Positions 7,943 to 16,942 of a stretch of DNA of 64,000 bases are shown here, in pieces. Each line of letters opens with the position of its first letter. The first letter of the stretch is position 1. The notes below the pieces were generated by a model. That model was not told where the DNA came from. It saw nothing but the letters and a program-made list of their open reading frames with translations, and did not search any database. The stretch comes from Deltaproteobacteria bacterium HGW-Deltaproteobacteria-13. Lineage in GTDB: Bacteria; Desulfobacterota; Syntrophia; Syntrophales; Smithellaceae. Position numbers and translations under genes: made by a program. The stretch lies in assembly GCA_002840555.1 (NCBI GenBank), contig PHBJ01000008.1:62001-126000 (forward strand), read 5' to 3'.

Positions 7943-9709
7943 TTAATGTAATAATTCTTTTTCTTTAAGCAAGATATTTTCTTTTTCATAAAGAAGCTGA
8001 TTGAGCAGATCTTCATTGCCGTTTTCCTGGGCCTTGCTCAATTTTAATTTAATTTGACGGTGTTGTTCTTTATAGCACTTTCTTTTAATCTGCCGCACAT
8101 TGTCGGCAAAAATTTTCTCCAGCATGGCATCATCGGCAGGCAAAGCCTTCATCATGGATTGAAATATTCTTTCACGCAAAGGCGCATTTTCATTAGCCGA
8201 TAAAATTACACCGATATCAATAAAGCCTAATAGTTTATACGCATCAATAATTTTTTTGCCCAGGTTTTGAAGCTCCGGCTGTAAGAAATAATCCAATATA
8301 TTTTCGTTTTCCACCTGTATAATTTTCTGAGGATACTCCAGCATCAATTGAATTAAATGCAGTTCCACCAGATCGTTATTGATCGTCACCAGAGGTCTTG
8401 CTTTTCCGCTTTTTTGTTCCCCTTGTTTTTCGTTTTTATAAGTTTCTTTTATCAGTAACTCTTCGTTAAGGCCTGTTTTTTCCGCTATCCGTTTGATAAA
8501 AAGGTCTTTTTCCTTCTTATCACCGATTTTGTCAATAAATTCCATAGCGGTTTTTATCATATCCCGTTTATCTTCAAACGTCCTGCCGCCGCCCAGTACA
8601 TTTTCAATATAATAATCACTGAGCGGCTGAGCCCGGGAAATCAATTCTTCCAGCTTCTCTTTGCCAAACTTTCGCACATAATCATCGGGATCGTATCCGC
8701 CCGGCAGGATTAATGCCCGCGCCCGCATTTGAGCACTTAAAAATAATTCCAGACTGCGGTCAAGCGCTTTTATTCCCGCTTCATCCGGGTCAAAAAGAGC
8801 AACAACCTCCACCGTATAACGACGAAGAAGGTCAAGATGCTCCCGGGTCAGCGCCGTGCCTAAAGTGGCAACGACATTGCAGATACCCGCATTCCACAAA
8901 GAAATCAAATCAAAATATCCTTCAACAATGAGCGCAAAACCTTTTTTACGGATTTCTTCTTTTCCTTTGTTCAGGCCATACAAATTCTTTCCCTTGATAT
9001 AAACCGGCGATTCCGGAGAGTTGAGATACTTGGGCTCGCCTTTCTCCATAATTCTGCCACCAAAGGCCACGATCTCGCCAAATACATTTTCAATGGGGAA
9101 AATAAGGCGGCCGCGAAACCGGTCATAAAAACTCCCTTCCTTCCCGGCGATGACCAGACCTGCCTGCTCGGCCAATTTCAGGGACATTCCGTTTTTCTCA
9201 ATGTAATCTGTCAAAGAACGCCAGGTATCGGGCACATACCCCAGACGGAACTGCTTAACAATTTCTTCAGCGATGCCTCTGTCCTGCAGGTACTTACGGG
9301 CGGCAGTGCCTGAAGGAGAGGCAAGATTCCGGGAGAATTGCTGCGCCGCCTTCAAATTTAAATTAATGATGCCTTCTTTGAGTGAATCTTTTTGCCTGCC
9401 GTCTTTACCGGAAGACATCGGAGGTAGAACAACCCCTGTTTTTTCCGCCAGATCTTTAATCGCTTCCGGAAAAGTTTTGTCGGCGATTTTCATCAGGAAC
9501 GTAATAACATTGCCGCCTTCTCCGCAGCCGAAGCAGTAAAATATTTGTTTGTCGCGGTTGACAGAAAACGAAGGTGTTTTTTCCTGATGAAACGGGCACA
9601 GTCCCGTGAAATTCCTCCCTGCTTTTTTTAATGTCAGGTATTCGGAAACAAGATCAACAATATCCACTCTGTTTTTAATTTCTTCAATCTTGCTTTTATC
9701 AAAATACAC
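7943..9709 (-). CDS. dnaG: DNA primase
   Basis: Synthesises RNA primers for replication with the DnaB helicase. 588 residues. The N-terminal CHC2 zinc finger uses C38, H41, C59 and C62 (LCPFHQEKTPSF, YCFGCGEGG). The central RNA-polymerase/TOPRIM domain carries ALIVEGYFD near residue 258 and DPDEAG near 308. The C-terminal helicase-binding part is poorly conserved. Translation starts at GTG (9709) with a weak upstream site. It sits between yqeY and rpoD, the classical macromolecular-synthesis order, though rpsU is absent. Confidence 0.96.
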   Translation of the reverse strand: MYFDKSKIEEIKNRVDIVDLVSEYLTLKKAGRNFTGLCPFHQEKTPSFSVNRDKQIFYCFGCGEGGNVITFLMKIADKTFPEAIKDLAEKTGVVLPPMSSGKDGRQKDSLKEGIINLNLKAAQQFSRNLASPSGTAARKYLQDRGIAEEIVKQFRLGYVPDTWRSLTDYIEKNGMSLKLAEQAGLVIAGKEGSFYDRFRGRLIFPIENVFGEIVAFGGRIMEKGEPKYLNSPESPVYIKGKNLYGLNKGKEEIRKKGFALIVEGYFDLISLWNAGICNVVATLGTALTREHLDLLRRYTVEVVALFDPDEAGIKALDRSLELFLSAQMRARALILPGGYDPDDYVRKFGKEKLEELISRAQPLSDYYIENVLGGGRTFEDKRDMIKTAMEFIDKIGDKKEKDLFIKRIAEKTGLNEELLIKETYKNEKQGEQKSGKARPLVTINNDLVELHLIQLMLEYPQKIIQVENENILDYFLQPELQNLGKKIIDAYKLLGFIDIGVILSANENAPLRERIFQSMMKALPADDAMLEKIFADNVRQIKRKCYKEQHRQIKLKLSKAQENGNEDLLNQLLYEKENILLKEKELLH

Positions 9710-9734
9710 TGGCTGCCCTGCTTAATATATTCGT

Positions 9735-9755
9735 CCCCGTTTTTCAGTAACGGGG
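9735..9755. other. Intercistronic hairpin between yqeY and dnaG
   Basis: 7-bp stem ccccgtt (9735-9741) / aacgggg (9749-9755) with a 7-nt loop. There is no T-run in the direction of transcription, so it is better read as an mRNA processing or stability hairpin than a terminator. Confidence 0.4.
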
Positions 9756-9763
9756 AAAAATGT

Positions 9764-10210
9764 TTACTTGGATAAAAATGTCTTTACCTTCTCGCCGACG
9801 ATTTTACCATCCGCCATGCCGGTCAGTTTCGGCATTAGAATTTTCATGACCTTTCCCATGTCTTTGATGGAAACAGCTCCCGCTTCCTCAATGGCTTTTT
9901 TAATCGCGGCATCGACATCTTCTTCCGACATCTGGGCCGGCATGAATTCCTGCAAAATTTTTAGTTCCGCCTCTTCTTTTTCGACCAGATCAGCTCTGCC
10001 TCCCTTGGCAAACTGTTCGATAGAATCTTTCCTTTGCTTGATCATTGAAGAAAGAACCTGCAAAACTTCACTCTCGTTCAGCGACCGTATTAATTCGATT
10101 TCCTTGTTATGCAGAGCCGTCTTCAACATGCGAACCGCGGAAAGCCTGATCTTGTCTTTGGCTTTAGCGGCGGCAACCATTTCTTCTTCCAACTTTTTCT
10201 TTACATCCAT
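9764..10210 (-). CDS. yqeY: GatB/YqeY-domain protein
   Basis: 148-residue all-helical protein of the YqeY family, related to the C-terminal tRNA-binding tail domain of GatB but not itself an amidotransferase. Characteristic segments are AAKAKDKIRLSAVRMLKTALHNKEIE, the SMIKQRKDSIEQFAKGGRADL stretch and the C-terminal MGKVMKILMPKLTGMADG. It is commonly found next to dnaG and rpsU, as here beside dnaG. The molecular role is not settled. hinT lies 21 bp upstream in the same transcript. Confidence 0.92.
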   Translation of the reverse strand: MDVKKKLEEEMVAAAKAKDKIRLSAVRMLKTALHNKEIELIRSLNESEVLQVLSSMIKQRKDSIEQFAKGGRADLVEKEEAELKILQEFMPAQMSEEDVDAAIKKAIEEAGAVSIKDMGKVMKILMPKLTGMADGKIVGEKVKTFLSK

Positions 10211-10231
10211 GATTGTTCACCTTTGTATAAT

Positions 10232-10576
10232 TTATCCTAATTCATCCTGAAGTTTTCTGCCTCCGAGAACATGCATGTGCAAATGAAACACCACCTGTCC
10301 TCCTTCAACATTGCAGTTAATCGCCGTGCGAAAACCCCTGGCGTCAATGCCTTTAACCTTAGCCACCTTTTGCGCGGCGGCAATCAGATGATTCATGATA
10401 TTATTTTTTTCGGTATCTATATCCATCAGAGTAGCAATGTGTTTTTTAGGAATGATGACAACATGTGCAGGCGCCATCGGATGGATATCATCAAACGCCA
10501 ATACATGATCATCTTCATAAACCCGGGCGCAGGGAATTTCCCCCCGGACAATTTTACAAAAAATACAATCTGACAT
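10232..10576 (-). CDS. HIT-family nucleotide-binding hydrolase (HinT-like)
   Basis: Histidine-triad protein, likely a purine-nucleoside phosphoramidase acting on adenylated lysine or similar adducts. The triad HLHMHVLGG is near the C-terminus, the N-terminal CIFCKI motif supplies zinc-type cysteines, and FDDIHPMAPAHVVIIPKKHI is conserved. I start it at 10576 (MSDCIFCKI, 114 residues), where ggagg lies 8 nt upstream; the frame extends five codons further to 10591. Position between hisA and yqeY matches related genomes. Confidence 0.92.
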   Translation of the reverse strand: MSDCIFCKIVRGEIPCARVYEDDHVLAFDDIHPMAPAHVVIIPKKHIATLMDIDTEKNNIMNHLIAAAQKVAKVKGIDARGFRTAINCNVEGGQVVFHLHMHVLGGRKLQDELG

Positions 10577-10590
10577 AAATGCCGCCTCCA

Positions 10591-11331
10591 TTATTTTTTA
10601 ACTGAGAAACTTTTGCTTTCTTTTATCGCCTCTTCCAGGGAAACAGCTCCGTTGTATAGGGCGCGGCCGATAATGACTCCGAAGAATTCACAATCTTTTA
10701 TGGATAGAAGGTTTTTAATATCGGCAAGAGCGGCCACGCCGCCGGAGGCAATAACCGGAATGCCTACCGCCTTCGCTAATTCTTTTGTGGCTTCAATGTT
10801 GACTCCTGTTCCCATGCCGTCCCGCTTGATATCCGTATAAACGATGGCTCTTACATTGTAATCTTCATAACGTCTGGCTAAATCGACGGCGTTCTGCTCG
10901 GTTTTTTGCGTCCAGCCCCGGATGGCCACCTTTCCCTCCAGAGCGTCAATTCCCAGCGTTATTCTCCCGGGAAATGTTTTACAGGCCTCCCGCACGATGT
11001 TTTCATTTTGCAGAGCCGTTGTACCCAGGATAACACTGGCAACACCATTTTCTAAGTAGAACTTAATGGTTTCCATATCCCTTATTCCGCCGCCAACCTG
11101 AATGGGGACATCAATTTCCCTGGCAATGTTCAGAATAATATTTGCGTTACGGGGCAAACCGGCAACGGAACCATCGAGATCAACGATATGAATCAATTCA
11201 GCGCCCTTTTGCTTCCAGGTCAGCGCCATATCCACCGGATTATCCGCATAGGTTGTAACGCGGTCAAAATCACCCTGAGCCAGCCGCACACATTTTCCAT
11301 CTTTAATATCAATTGCCGGAATAATGACCAA
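10591..11331 (-). CDS. hisA: ProFAR isomerase (histidine biosynthesis)
   Basis: Converts ProFAR to PRFAR by an Amadori rearrangement, the fourth step of histidine synthesis. 246 residues in a TIM barrel with the paired catalytic aspartates: D8 in IIPAIDIKDGKCVRLAQG and the one in LGIDALEGKVAIRGW. Phosphate-binding loops are QVGGGIRD and IASGGVAALAD. Start codon is TTG at 11331 with ggagg 7 nt upstream. It is transcribed from the hisIGB side; hinT follows after 14 bp. Confidence 0.96.
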   Translation of the reverse strand: MVIIPAIDIKDGKCVRLAQGDFDRVTTYADNPVDMALTWKQKGAELIHIVDLDGSVAGLPRNANIILNIAREIDVPIQVGGGIRDMETIKFYLENGVASVILGTTALQNENIVREACKTFPGRITLGIDALEGKVAIRGWTQKTEQNAVDLARRYEDYNVRAIVYTDIKRDGMGTGVNIEATKELAKAVGIPVIASGGVAALADIKNLLSIKDCEFFGVIIGRALYNGAVSLEEAIKESKSFSVKK

Positions 11332-11383
11332 ACGAATAACCTCCGCGGGAAAAAGTTTGACTTCGTGTAACTAAAAACTTGAT

Positions 11384-11422
11384 TACCTTAAAAATAAAGG
11401 GAACCTTTTATTTTTAAGGTAA
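11384..11422. repeat. AT-rich 18-bp inverted repeat upstream of hisA
   Basis: The arm starting ttaccttaaaaataaagg (11384) is mirrored at 11404-11422 with one extra T. It lies in the 167-bp gap between the secreted-protein gene and hisA. On the minus strand it is followed by a moderately T-rich stretch, so it may terminate or attenuate read-through into hisA. Nothing else was seen in this gap. Confidence 0.55.
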
Positions 11423-11498
11423 AGTTAATTTTTCGTTGCCCGCTAAGGATCTTTACGCAGATTTTACTTAGAGGGCTCGTGCATTCCGAAAAGTATGA

Positions 11499-12185
11499 TT
11501 AATTTTCGAATTTTGGGAATGTCTCAAAAATATTGCTCATTCCCTGTTCTGTCAACTGGCGCGCGGTAAGCCATTTGGCGCCGCCTTTAAGAAACGAAGA
11601 CACTTGAAAGACATCCTCCATTAAAGATTTTTGCGTTTTGTCAAAAAAACCCCGCCAGACAAGGCTTCCGTCAATCGTTTTCATTAAATGAATTTCAAAA
11701 ACCACGGAGGCGGGACGTTCCGATGAGTATTTGTAACCCACTCTTTCAACATAACGGTAAACGTAACCGACGGCTACAAAATCAGCGCCCAACTCTTTGC
11801 CAACTTTTTCCAAACGTTTCAGGGAGGGTTCCTTCAGCGATTCGGACGATATCCTTTTATAGACCCCTTCCACTTTCTCCGCAGGAATTAATTCCACTTC
11901 TTTTATTTCTCTCAGTTTATTAACGAAGACCTCTTCAACTATTTTTTCAGATCCTTTAAGGATTTTCCCGCCGGAAGATCCTATGCCGCAAAGCGGGCAA
12001 AACGCCGTGTTTCCCGTGTCTTCTTCAGGGGCAACAGGTTGAAAAGAGATGACGGCTATGCGTACCGGAAGTTTTGCGTTTCCCGTGCTTTTTTCCACGG
12101 CTTGCGTTGTCATGGACAAAGTCAGAAAAGCAACTAAAACAAATCCCGCGATACAACTGAATTTTTTCCAATAATAATTATGCAA
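11499..12185 (-). CDS. Secreted protein of CsgG/LpoB-like type
   Basis: 228 residues, starting at TTG (12185) with gagg 8 nt upstream. A signal peptide of about 29 residues (FVLVAFLTLSMTTQA) has no lipobox cysteine, so it is probably a free periplasmic protein. The body has the pattern of CsgG/LpoB/GNA1162-like proteins: an early strand RIAVISFQPVAP, a VEEVFVNKLREIKEVELIP helix-strand, KELGADFVAVGYVYRY, and SLVWRGFFDKTQKSL. An internal CPLCG could bind metal or form a disulfide. It lies in the his cluster, where other genomes often carry hisH. Confidence 0.65.
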   Translation of the reverse strand: MHNYYWKKFSCIAGFVLVAFLTLSMTTQAVEKSTGNAKLPVRIAVISFQPVAPEEDTGNTAFCPLCGIGSSGGKILKGSEKIVEEVFVNKLREIKEVELIPAEKVEGVYKRISSESLKEPSLKRLEKVGKELGADFVAVGYVYRYVERVGYKYSSERPASVVFEIHLMKTIDGSLVWRGFFDKTQKSLMEDVFQVSSFLKGGAKWLTARQLTEQGMSNIFETFPKFEN

Positions 12186-12202
12186 AATTTGACCTCGCTT
12201 TC

Positions 12203-12790
12203 TTAAAGACTTCCTTTTGTTGAAAGAACTCCTTCTATGTTTTGATTTAACGTTACAGCGTCTCTAAGGGCACGGGCAAAAGATTTGAATATTGTCTCAA
12301 TAATGTGGTGTCCATTATCGCCATACAAAAAATTGATGTGCAACGTTATACCACTGTGATCGGTAAACGCTTTAAAAAATTCTTTAACCAGGGTCTGATC
12401 AAATCCGCTGATTTTTCTGCGGCCGTATTTCACATTATAAATCAGATAAGGACGGCCGGAAATATCCATGTCCACCCGGCATAAACATTCATCCATCGGT
12501 ATGCAAGCCGAACCGTAACGGTTAATGCCTGTTTTTTTACCCAGTGCTTTGGCTACGGCCTGTCCCAGACAGATGCCCAAATCCTCTATTAAATGATGAT
12601 CATCGATATGCGTGTCGCCTTTGCTCTTGATGACAAGCTTTAAAAAACCATGCCGCGCAAAAAGTTCCAGCATATGGTTAAAGAAAGGAATGGTCGTGTC
12701 AATTTTGCTTCCCGCGGTTTTATCGAGATCAATTTCCAGGTTGATATCGGTTTCTGTTGTTTTGCGGATAATTTTTGCTTTTCTGGACAT
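12203..12790 (-). CDS. hisB: Imidazoleglycerol-phosphate dehydratase
   Basis: Dehydrates imidazoleglycerol phosphate to imidazoleacetol phosphate in histidine synthesis. From the ATG at 12790 it is 195 residues, the normal monofunctional length, with no phosphatase domain. Manganese-binding His clusters are seen: FFNHMLELFARHG, DDHHLIEDLGICLG, DHSGITLHI and GHHIIETIFK. The frame is open 15 codons further up, but the conserved N-terminus MSRKAKIIRKT fits 12790, which keeps a 16-bp gap from hisG. Confidence 0.96.
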   Translation of the reverse strand: MSRKAKIIRKTTETDINLEIDLDKTAGSKIDTTIPFFNHMLELFARHGFLKLVIKSKGDTHIDDHHLIEDLGICLGQAVAKALGKKTGINRYGSACIPMDECLCRVDMDISGRPYLIYNVKYGRRKISGFDQTLVKEFFKAFTDHSGITLHINFLYGDNGHHIIETIFKSFARALRDAVTLNQNIEGVLSTKGSL

Positions 12791-12806
12791 GACTTTTTTC
12801 CCCAAG

Positions 12807-13679
12807 TTAAATAACTTTGTTGAGAGGATATTCAATGATGCCCTGCGCCCCCGCTTCCAGAAGAACAGGAATTAAATCCCGCATAATCTTTGCGTCAACA
12901 ATGGATTCAATAGCGTACCATTTATTCGAAGATAAACTGGAAATGGTGGGGGCCTTCAGCGAAGGAAGCAGCGACATGACCTTGTCCAGATTTTCTTTGG
13001 CAACATTCAGTTTCAATCCCACCTTGCCCATGGCCTGCAGCGAACCGGTCAGCATGGTGCTGATTTGTTCGATTTTTTTACGTTTCCATTGATTCTTCCA
13101 GGAAGCGCGATTGGCAATTAATTGCGTGTTGGTTTTCATCAGTTCATGAATAATCTTTAATTTATTGGCCTTAATCGTAGAGCCGGTTTCCGTTACTTCC
13201 ACAACGGCATCCACCAATCCTTCCACCACCTTGGCTTCGGTCGCTCCCCAGGAAAATTCAACATGAATATTGATATTTCTTTCGGCAAAGTATTTTTTTG
13301 TAAAGTTCACCAGTTCGGTTGAAATCCTTTTGCCTTCCATATCTTCAATTGATTTATAAGGTGAATCTTCGCGGACAACCAGCACCCAGCGCGCTTTTTG
13401 AGTAGAAACCTTGGAATAGATCAGGTCCTGCACCACAACAATATTCGACTCATTTTCCATAATCCAGTCAATGCCGGTGAGGCCCAGATCCAGCGTGCCG
13501 TCTTCAACATAACGCGACATTTCCTGCGCCCGAACCAGTTTGCATGAAATTTCAGGATCATCGATATCGGGAAAATAGCTGCGCGAATCACTGGTAATGC
13601 GCCAGCCGGCTTTTTTAAATAAATCGATGGTATTGGCTTCCAGACTCCCCTTGGGAATTCCTAACTTCAAAACTTTCAT
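12807..13679 (-). CDS. hisG: ATP phosphoribosyltransferase, long form
   Basis: First and feedback-controlled step of histidine synthesis, joining ATP and PRPP. 290 residues, i.e. the long HisG with its own C-terminal ACT-like regulatory domain (from about residue 215), so a HisZ partner should not be needed. Conserved features: [32 protein letters not shown], and the PRPP loop [16 protein letters not shown]. It overlaps the hisI stop by 4 bp (ATGA), pointing to translational coupling. Confidence 0.96.
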   Translation of the reverse strand: MKVLKLGIPKGSLEANTIDLFKKAGWRITSDSRSYFPDIDDPEISCKLVRAQEMSRYVEDGTLDLGLTGIDWIMENESNIVVVQDLIYSKVSTQKARWVLVVREDSPYKSIEDMEGKRISTELVNFTKKYFAERNINIHVEFSWGATEAKVVEGLVDAVVEVTETGSTIKANKLKIIHELMKTNTQLIANRASWKNQWKRKKIEQISTMLTGSLQAMGKVGLKLNVAKENLDKVMSLLPSLKAPTISSLSSNKWYAIESIVDAKIMRDLIPVLLEAGAQGIIEYPLNKVI

Positions 13680-14047
13680 TTATATACTTCCTTTGGATTA
13701 AAAATCTTCTCTCCCACGACAACAAAATCTTCGCCGCTCAGCTTCCGGTAGAAACATGATCTGTATCCTGTATGGCAGGCCGCATCTCCTAATTGTTTGA
13801 CCTGCAATAAAATCGTATCATTATCGCAATCAATAAAAATGTCTTTGATGAGTTGAAAATGTCCGGATTCTTCACCTTTTAACCAGAGTTTTTGTCGTGA
13901 TCTGCTCCAGTAGGTGGCCTTCCCTGTTTGCAGGGTTGCTTTCCATGATTCGCGATTCATGTAGGCCATCATAAGAATCTCTTTAGTTTCAGCATCTTGA
14001 ACAATCGCGGGGACTAAGCCATCGCCTTTGGCAAAATCGGGTTCCAT
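13676..14047 (-). CDS. hisI: Phosphoribosyl-AMP cyclohydrolase
   Basis: Opens the adenine ring of PR-AMP, the third step of histidine synthesis. 123 residues, cyclohydrolase domain only; the pyrophosphohydrolase HisE is not fused. Visible motifs are [35 protein letters not shown], the Mg-binding DCDNDT and the Zn-binding [11 protein letters not shown]. It is the first gene of the leftward his transcript; the upstream gap to 14213 must hold its promoter. Confidence 0.96.
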   Translation of the reverse strand: MEPDFAKGDGLVPAIVQDAETKEILMMAYMNRESWKATLQTGKATYWSRSRQKLWLKGEESGHFQLIKDIFIDCDNDTILLQVKQLGDAACHTGYRSCFYRKLSGEDFVVVGEKIFNPKEVYK

Positions 14048-14212
14048 TATTTTATCCTCATATCTTTATAATTTTATATATTTAAATTATGAATTGCTTT
14101 TAATCAAGAAATATTTTCATCTTTTATAATATCTATTTGAAGCTTGTCTCAGCATTTTTTTTATGATAGAAAAACTTCGTAACGATTCATTTATTTCACC
14201 GGAGGTATGATT

Positions 14213-14503
14213 ATGTCTTTGCTCATCGGGGGAGTAATTTCTGCCATCTTCGGATTAATCAGTTTAATATTTTTCTGGTCGGATTTTATGACCATTATTA
14301 GAGGTTCCTTACCTATTTTTCTGCTTCTGGGCGGAGCTCTGGCCGTTTACGTGGGCATTGATGAACTTCAGGAAAAAGAAAGAGAAGAAAGAAGAAGGCA
14401 CGAAGAAGAAATTGAAAAAGCTCAAAAAGAAATTGAATTAGTCAGGGCGCAGGCTGAAAGTTATAAAGAAGAATTAAATAAACTCAGAGAATCAAAACAA
14501 TAA
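14213..14503 (+). CDS. Small membrane protein with C-terminal coiled coil
   Basis: 96 residues from the ATG at 14213, which sits 7 nt after ggagg; an in-frame ATG at 14207 is too close to that site. Two hydrophobic segments (LLIGGVISAIFGLISLIFFW and a second from IRGSLPIFLLLGGALAVYVGI) precede a highly charged helix (KEREERRRHEEEIEKAQKEIE) predicted to form a cytoplasmic coiled coil. No known family recognised. It stands alone, divergent from hisI. Confidence 0.75.
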   Translation: MSLLIGGVISAIFGLISLIFFWSDFMTIIRGSLPIFLLLGGALAVYVGIDELQEKEREERRRHEEEIEKAQKEIELVRAQAESYKEELNKLRESKQ

Positions 14504-14768
14504 ATTAGAACACCTGCATAAAAAGTCTTCCAATCCGTAAACATCATCAAATCCATGTCCTGATTATATAAATTCCAACTATTCTTAGCGTTGCCGCAAT
14601 TTGTCGAAATATTTACAAAATATGTAATTTACCTAATATTACTTTTTCTTACTTTTACACCTAAATAATCCTTTACAAAACAATTATTTGATGTTAATTC
14701 ATCGCCAATTTAGTCGTTTGAGTAAAAAAGAACATTTTTAGAAAATAATTTTTATTCAGGAGGAAATA
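14504..14768. other. Leader region of porin 1
   Basis: AT-rich, no coding potential seen. Presumably holds the porin promoter; candidate boxes (TTTACA or TTGAGT with weak -10 hexamers) are not convincing. A strong aggagg precedes the ATG at 14769. Confidence 0.4.
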
Positions 14769-16193
14769 ATGAAGAGATTTTGGTTGGTTTTGCTGTCACT
14801 GGGGCTGGTCATGGCCTTTAGTGTGTCGGCCTTCGCGGTTGACGTTAAAGTTAGCGGCGAATATTACGCTGCCGGATTGTATTTAAATAAGACAAATGTA
14901 AACGACACATACTATAATTTCACGCCTACAGCTAAAGGTAGTAAGACAGTCGATGTTTATCCGAATGTAAGCACAGCTTTCTTTTATCAGAGGCTGAGAG
15001 TCGGAACAGACTTTATCGTTTCCCCGGGATTGAAATTGGTTACTCGTTTTGACGCTATGGAAAGAATCTGGGGCGGAACGAGAAATACGGAAGCTGAACC
15101 CCCGACAGCCGCTATAGATTCAGCTGGCAGCCGTTCGGAAAATGAAAACATCGCGGTTGACTGGGCCTACATTAATTATGTGTCGCCTATCGGAACTTTT
15201 GACGTTGGTTATATGAATTATGGCGCAACGGGCACCATCTTCGGCAACAGTTCTTATCCTGCCGGCCGGATAAAATATAATTATGCAAAAGACGCTTTTA
15301 CCATCGGTGTCGATTATTCAAAAATAGCCGACAATAGCTATTCCAACACGAATTCATCCGCCTATTGGACAGACGGGGATAAGGATGTGTATGGAATAGA
15401 AGGCACCTATAAATGGAAAGACGGCAAAGCGGGCATGAAAATCAATTACTATCGTTATGCCGATAAAAGACCGGATCCATCGGGTCCTTCAAACTCTAAA
15501 AGCTATAACTATAATAAAACCTATTTTCTTTTCACTCCTTACGCAACCGCGAAAATCGGTCCTGTTGCACTGCAGGCCGAATTTAATTGGGCAACAGGCA
15601 ATTCCAAGACCTATGACGACTACGTGAATCATGTCACCAATCCGGATGTTAAATTGGACCAGATGAGCGGCTGGATTGATGCTACCGCAACCTTCGCCCC
15701 CGTTTATGTCGGCGCCACCATCGCTTATGTATCCGGTGATGATCCCGGTACACTGGATAGAGAAGAAGGCGGAACGCTTACCGGCGGCAATGACTGGAAT
15801 CCCTGCCTGATTATGTTTAATACCTATGATGTAGGTAATTGGGTTGGAAACGTTTACGGTTATGGCAGCGCCACAAGCGGCTCAAAAGTTACCGGCCCGA
15901 TGGCCAATGCCTGGTTCGGTCAGGGCAGAATCGGTATAAAACCGAATGCTCAGTTAGATGCCATGTTGTCAGTTTCTCACGCTTTTGCAGACAAAAAACC
16001 GACAGGTTATGCCAACGCCGCCTACGGTACGGAAGTTGATCTTACCGGTACTTACAAAATCACCAATAATCTGTCCTATATGCTGGGCGTCGGTTATTTA
16101 TTCACTGGCGATTATTTCAAAGCTCAGGATGCGGCGGGAACTAAAATTAATGATGATTTCATCATTGTCAATAAACTTACTCTGAGCTTTTAA
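14769..16193 (+). CDS. Outer-membrane porin-like beta-barrel protein (paralogue 1)
   Basis: 474 residues with a 23-residue signal peptide (LVMAFSVSAFA, then VDVKVSG). The mature part has alternating aromatic/hydrophobic strands with Tyr/Trp girdles and ends in LTLSF, a C-terminal Phe typical of outer-membrane barrels. An odd conserved WNPCLIMFN with a single cysteine is present. It is a close paralogue of 48807-50342: nearly identical signal peptide, VKVSGEYYAAGLYLNKT, and the final strands. Substrate unknown. Confidence 0.85.
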   Translation: MKRFWLVLLSLGLVMAFSVSAFAVDVKVSGEYYAAGLYLNKTNVNDTYYNFTPTAKGSKTVDVYPNVSTAFFYQRLRVGTDFIVSPGLKLVTRFDAMERIWGGTRNTEAEPPTAAIDSAGSRSENENIAVDWAYINYVSPIGTFDVGYMNYGATGTIFGNSSYPAGRIKYNYAKDAFTIGVDYSKIADNSYSNTNSSAYWTDGDKDVYGIEGTYKWKDGKAGMKINYYRYADKRPDPSGPSNSKSYNYNKTYFLFTPYATAKIGPVALQAEFNWATGNSKTYDDYVNHVTNPDVKLDQMSGWIDATATFAPVYVGATIAYVSGDDPGTLDREEGGTLTGGNDWNPCLIMFNTYDVGNWVGNVYGYGSATSGSKVTGPMANAWFGQGRIGIKPNAQLDAMLSVSHAFADKKPTGYANAAYGTEVDLTGTYKITNNLSYMLGVGYLFTGDYFKAQDAAGTKINDDFIIVNKLTLSF

Positions 16194-16220
16194 AATTCAG
16201 GATTAGTTCTATACGATGTA

Positions 16221-16257
16221 AAAACCCCGTGAAGTTAACCTTCACGGGGTTTTTTTA
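16221..16257. terminator. Bidirectional terminator between porin 1 and trkA
   Basis: Perfect 14-bp stem aaaaccccgtgaag (16221-16234) / 16240-16253, 5-nt loop, then T-run. The A-tract on the other side lets it serve the convergent trkA transcript too. Confidence 0.92.
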
Positions 16258-16278
16258 TTTCACCTTTTTTTTACTTTG

Positions 16279-16926
16279 TCATTGAATCTTGAGGATATCG
16301 CCTTCCTTGCCGATAACGACAAGCACCTCTCCGTCTTTCACGACAAAACCGGCTTGCGGAACCATGTGAACCTTGCCCGAAATCACATCCCGGACGGCAA
16401 TGACTTCAATATTATGTTTGTTTCTCAATTGCAATTCGGCGAGCGTTTTACCCAGGAAACTGTTGGGCGGAGCCATTTCAAAAATCATATAATCTTCGGA
16501 CAGCGGAATATAATCCATGACGTTGGGCGATATCAGGCTTTTGGCCAGCTTTTTGGCGACGTCCATTTCCGGGATAATAACGTCCGTTGCGCCTACTTTT
16601 TCCAGAATCAGCTTATGATCTTCATTGGGCGCCTTAACAATGATATTTTTAACCTTCATTTGCTTGAGATGCAGGGTAATTAAGGTAGCGGCGGCGAGGT
16701 CTTCACCAAAAGAGATGATGGCAATATCGTTTTCACCGATGCCGATTTCGTTCATAATATCCTGATCCGTGCCGTCGGCCAGCACCGCCTTCGTGGAATA
16801 ATCCCTTATCTTCTGAATAATCTCTTTGTTCTTATCAATCGCCACCACCTCAAATCCGTTTTCAAACAGTGTGCGGGCGATATGATAACCAAATATTCCC
16901 AGTCCGATAACAACTGCTCTTTTCAT
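16279..16926 (-). CDS. trkA: Potassium-uptake regulatory subunit TrkA/KtrA (RCK)
   Basis: Cytosolic gating subunit that binds nucleotide and controls the TrkH/KtrB channel. 215 residues in single-unit KtrA form: Rossmann RCK_N with GLGIFGYHIARTL and acidic VAIDKNKE, followed by an RCK_C domain after about residue 135 (KTLAELQLRNKHNIEVIAV). Its length, about half of E. coli TrkA, argues for a KtrA-like octamer. It lies 16 bp downstream of trkH in one operon. Confidence 0.93.
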   Translation of the reverse strand: MKRAVVIGLGIFGYHIARTLFENGFEVVAIDKNKEIIQKIRDYSTKAVLADGTDQDIMNEIGIGENDIAIISFGEDLAAATLITLHLKQMKVKNIIVKAPNEDHKLILEKVGATDVIIPEMDVAKKLAKSLISPNVMDYIPLSEDYMIFEMAPPNSFLGKTLAELQLRNKHNIEVIAVRDVISGKVHMVPQAGFVVKDGEVLVVIGKEGDILKIQ

Positions 16927-16942
16927 TTATTCCTCCTGTTGG

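Noticed and set aside
7303-7968. 221-codon open frame on the plus strand opposite rpoD/dnaG
   Set aside because: Ser/Leu/Phe-rich low-complexity translation expected from the complement of a charged helical gene; no ribosome site or domain.
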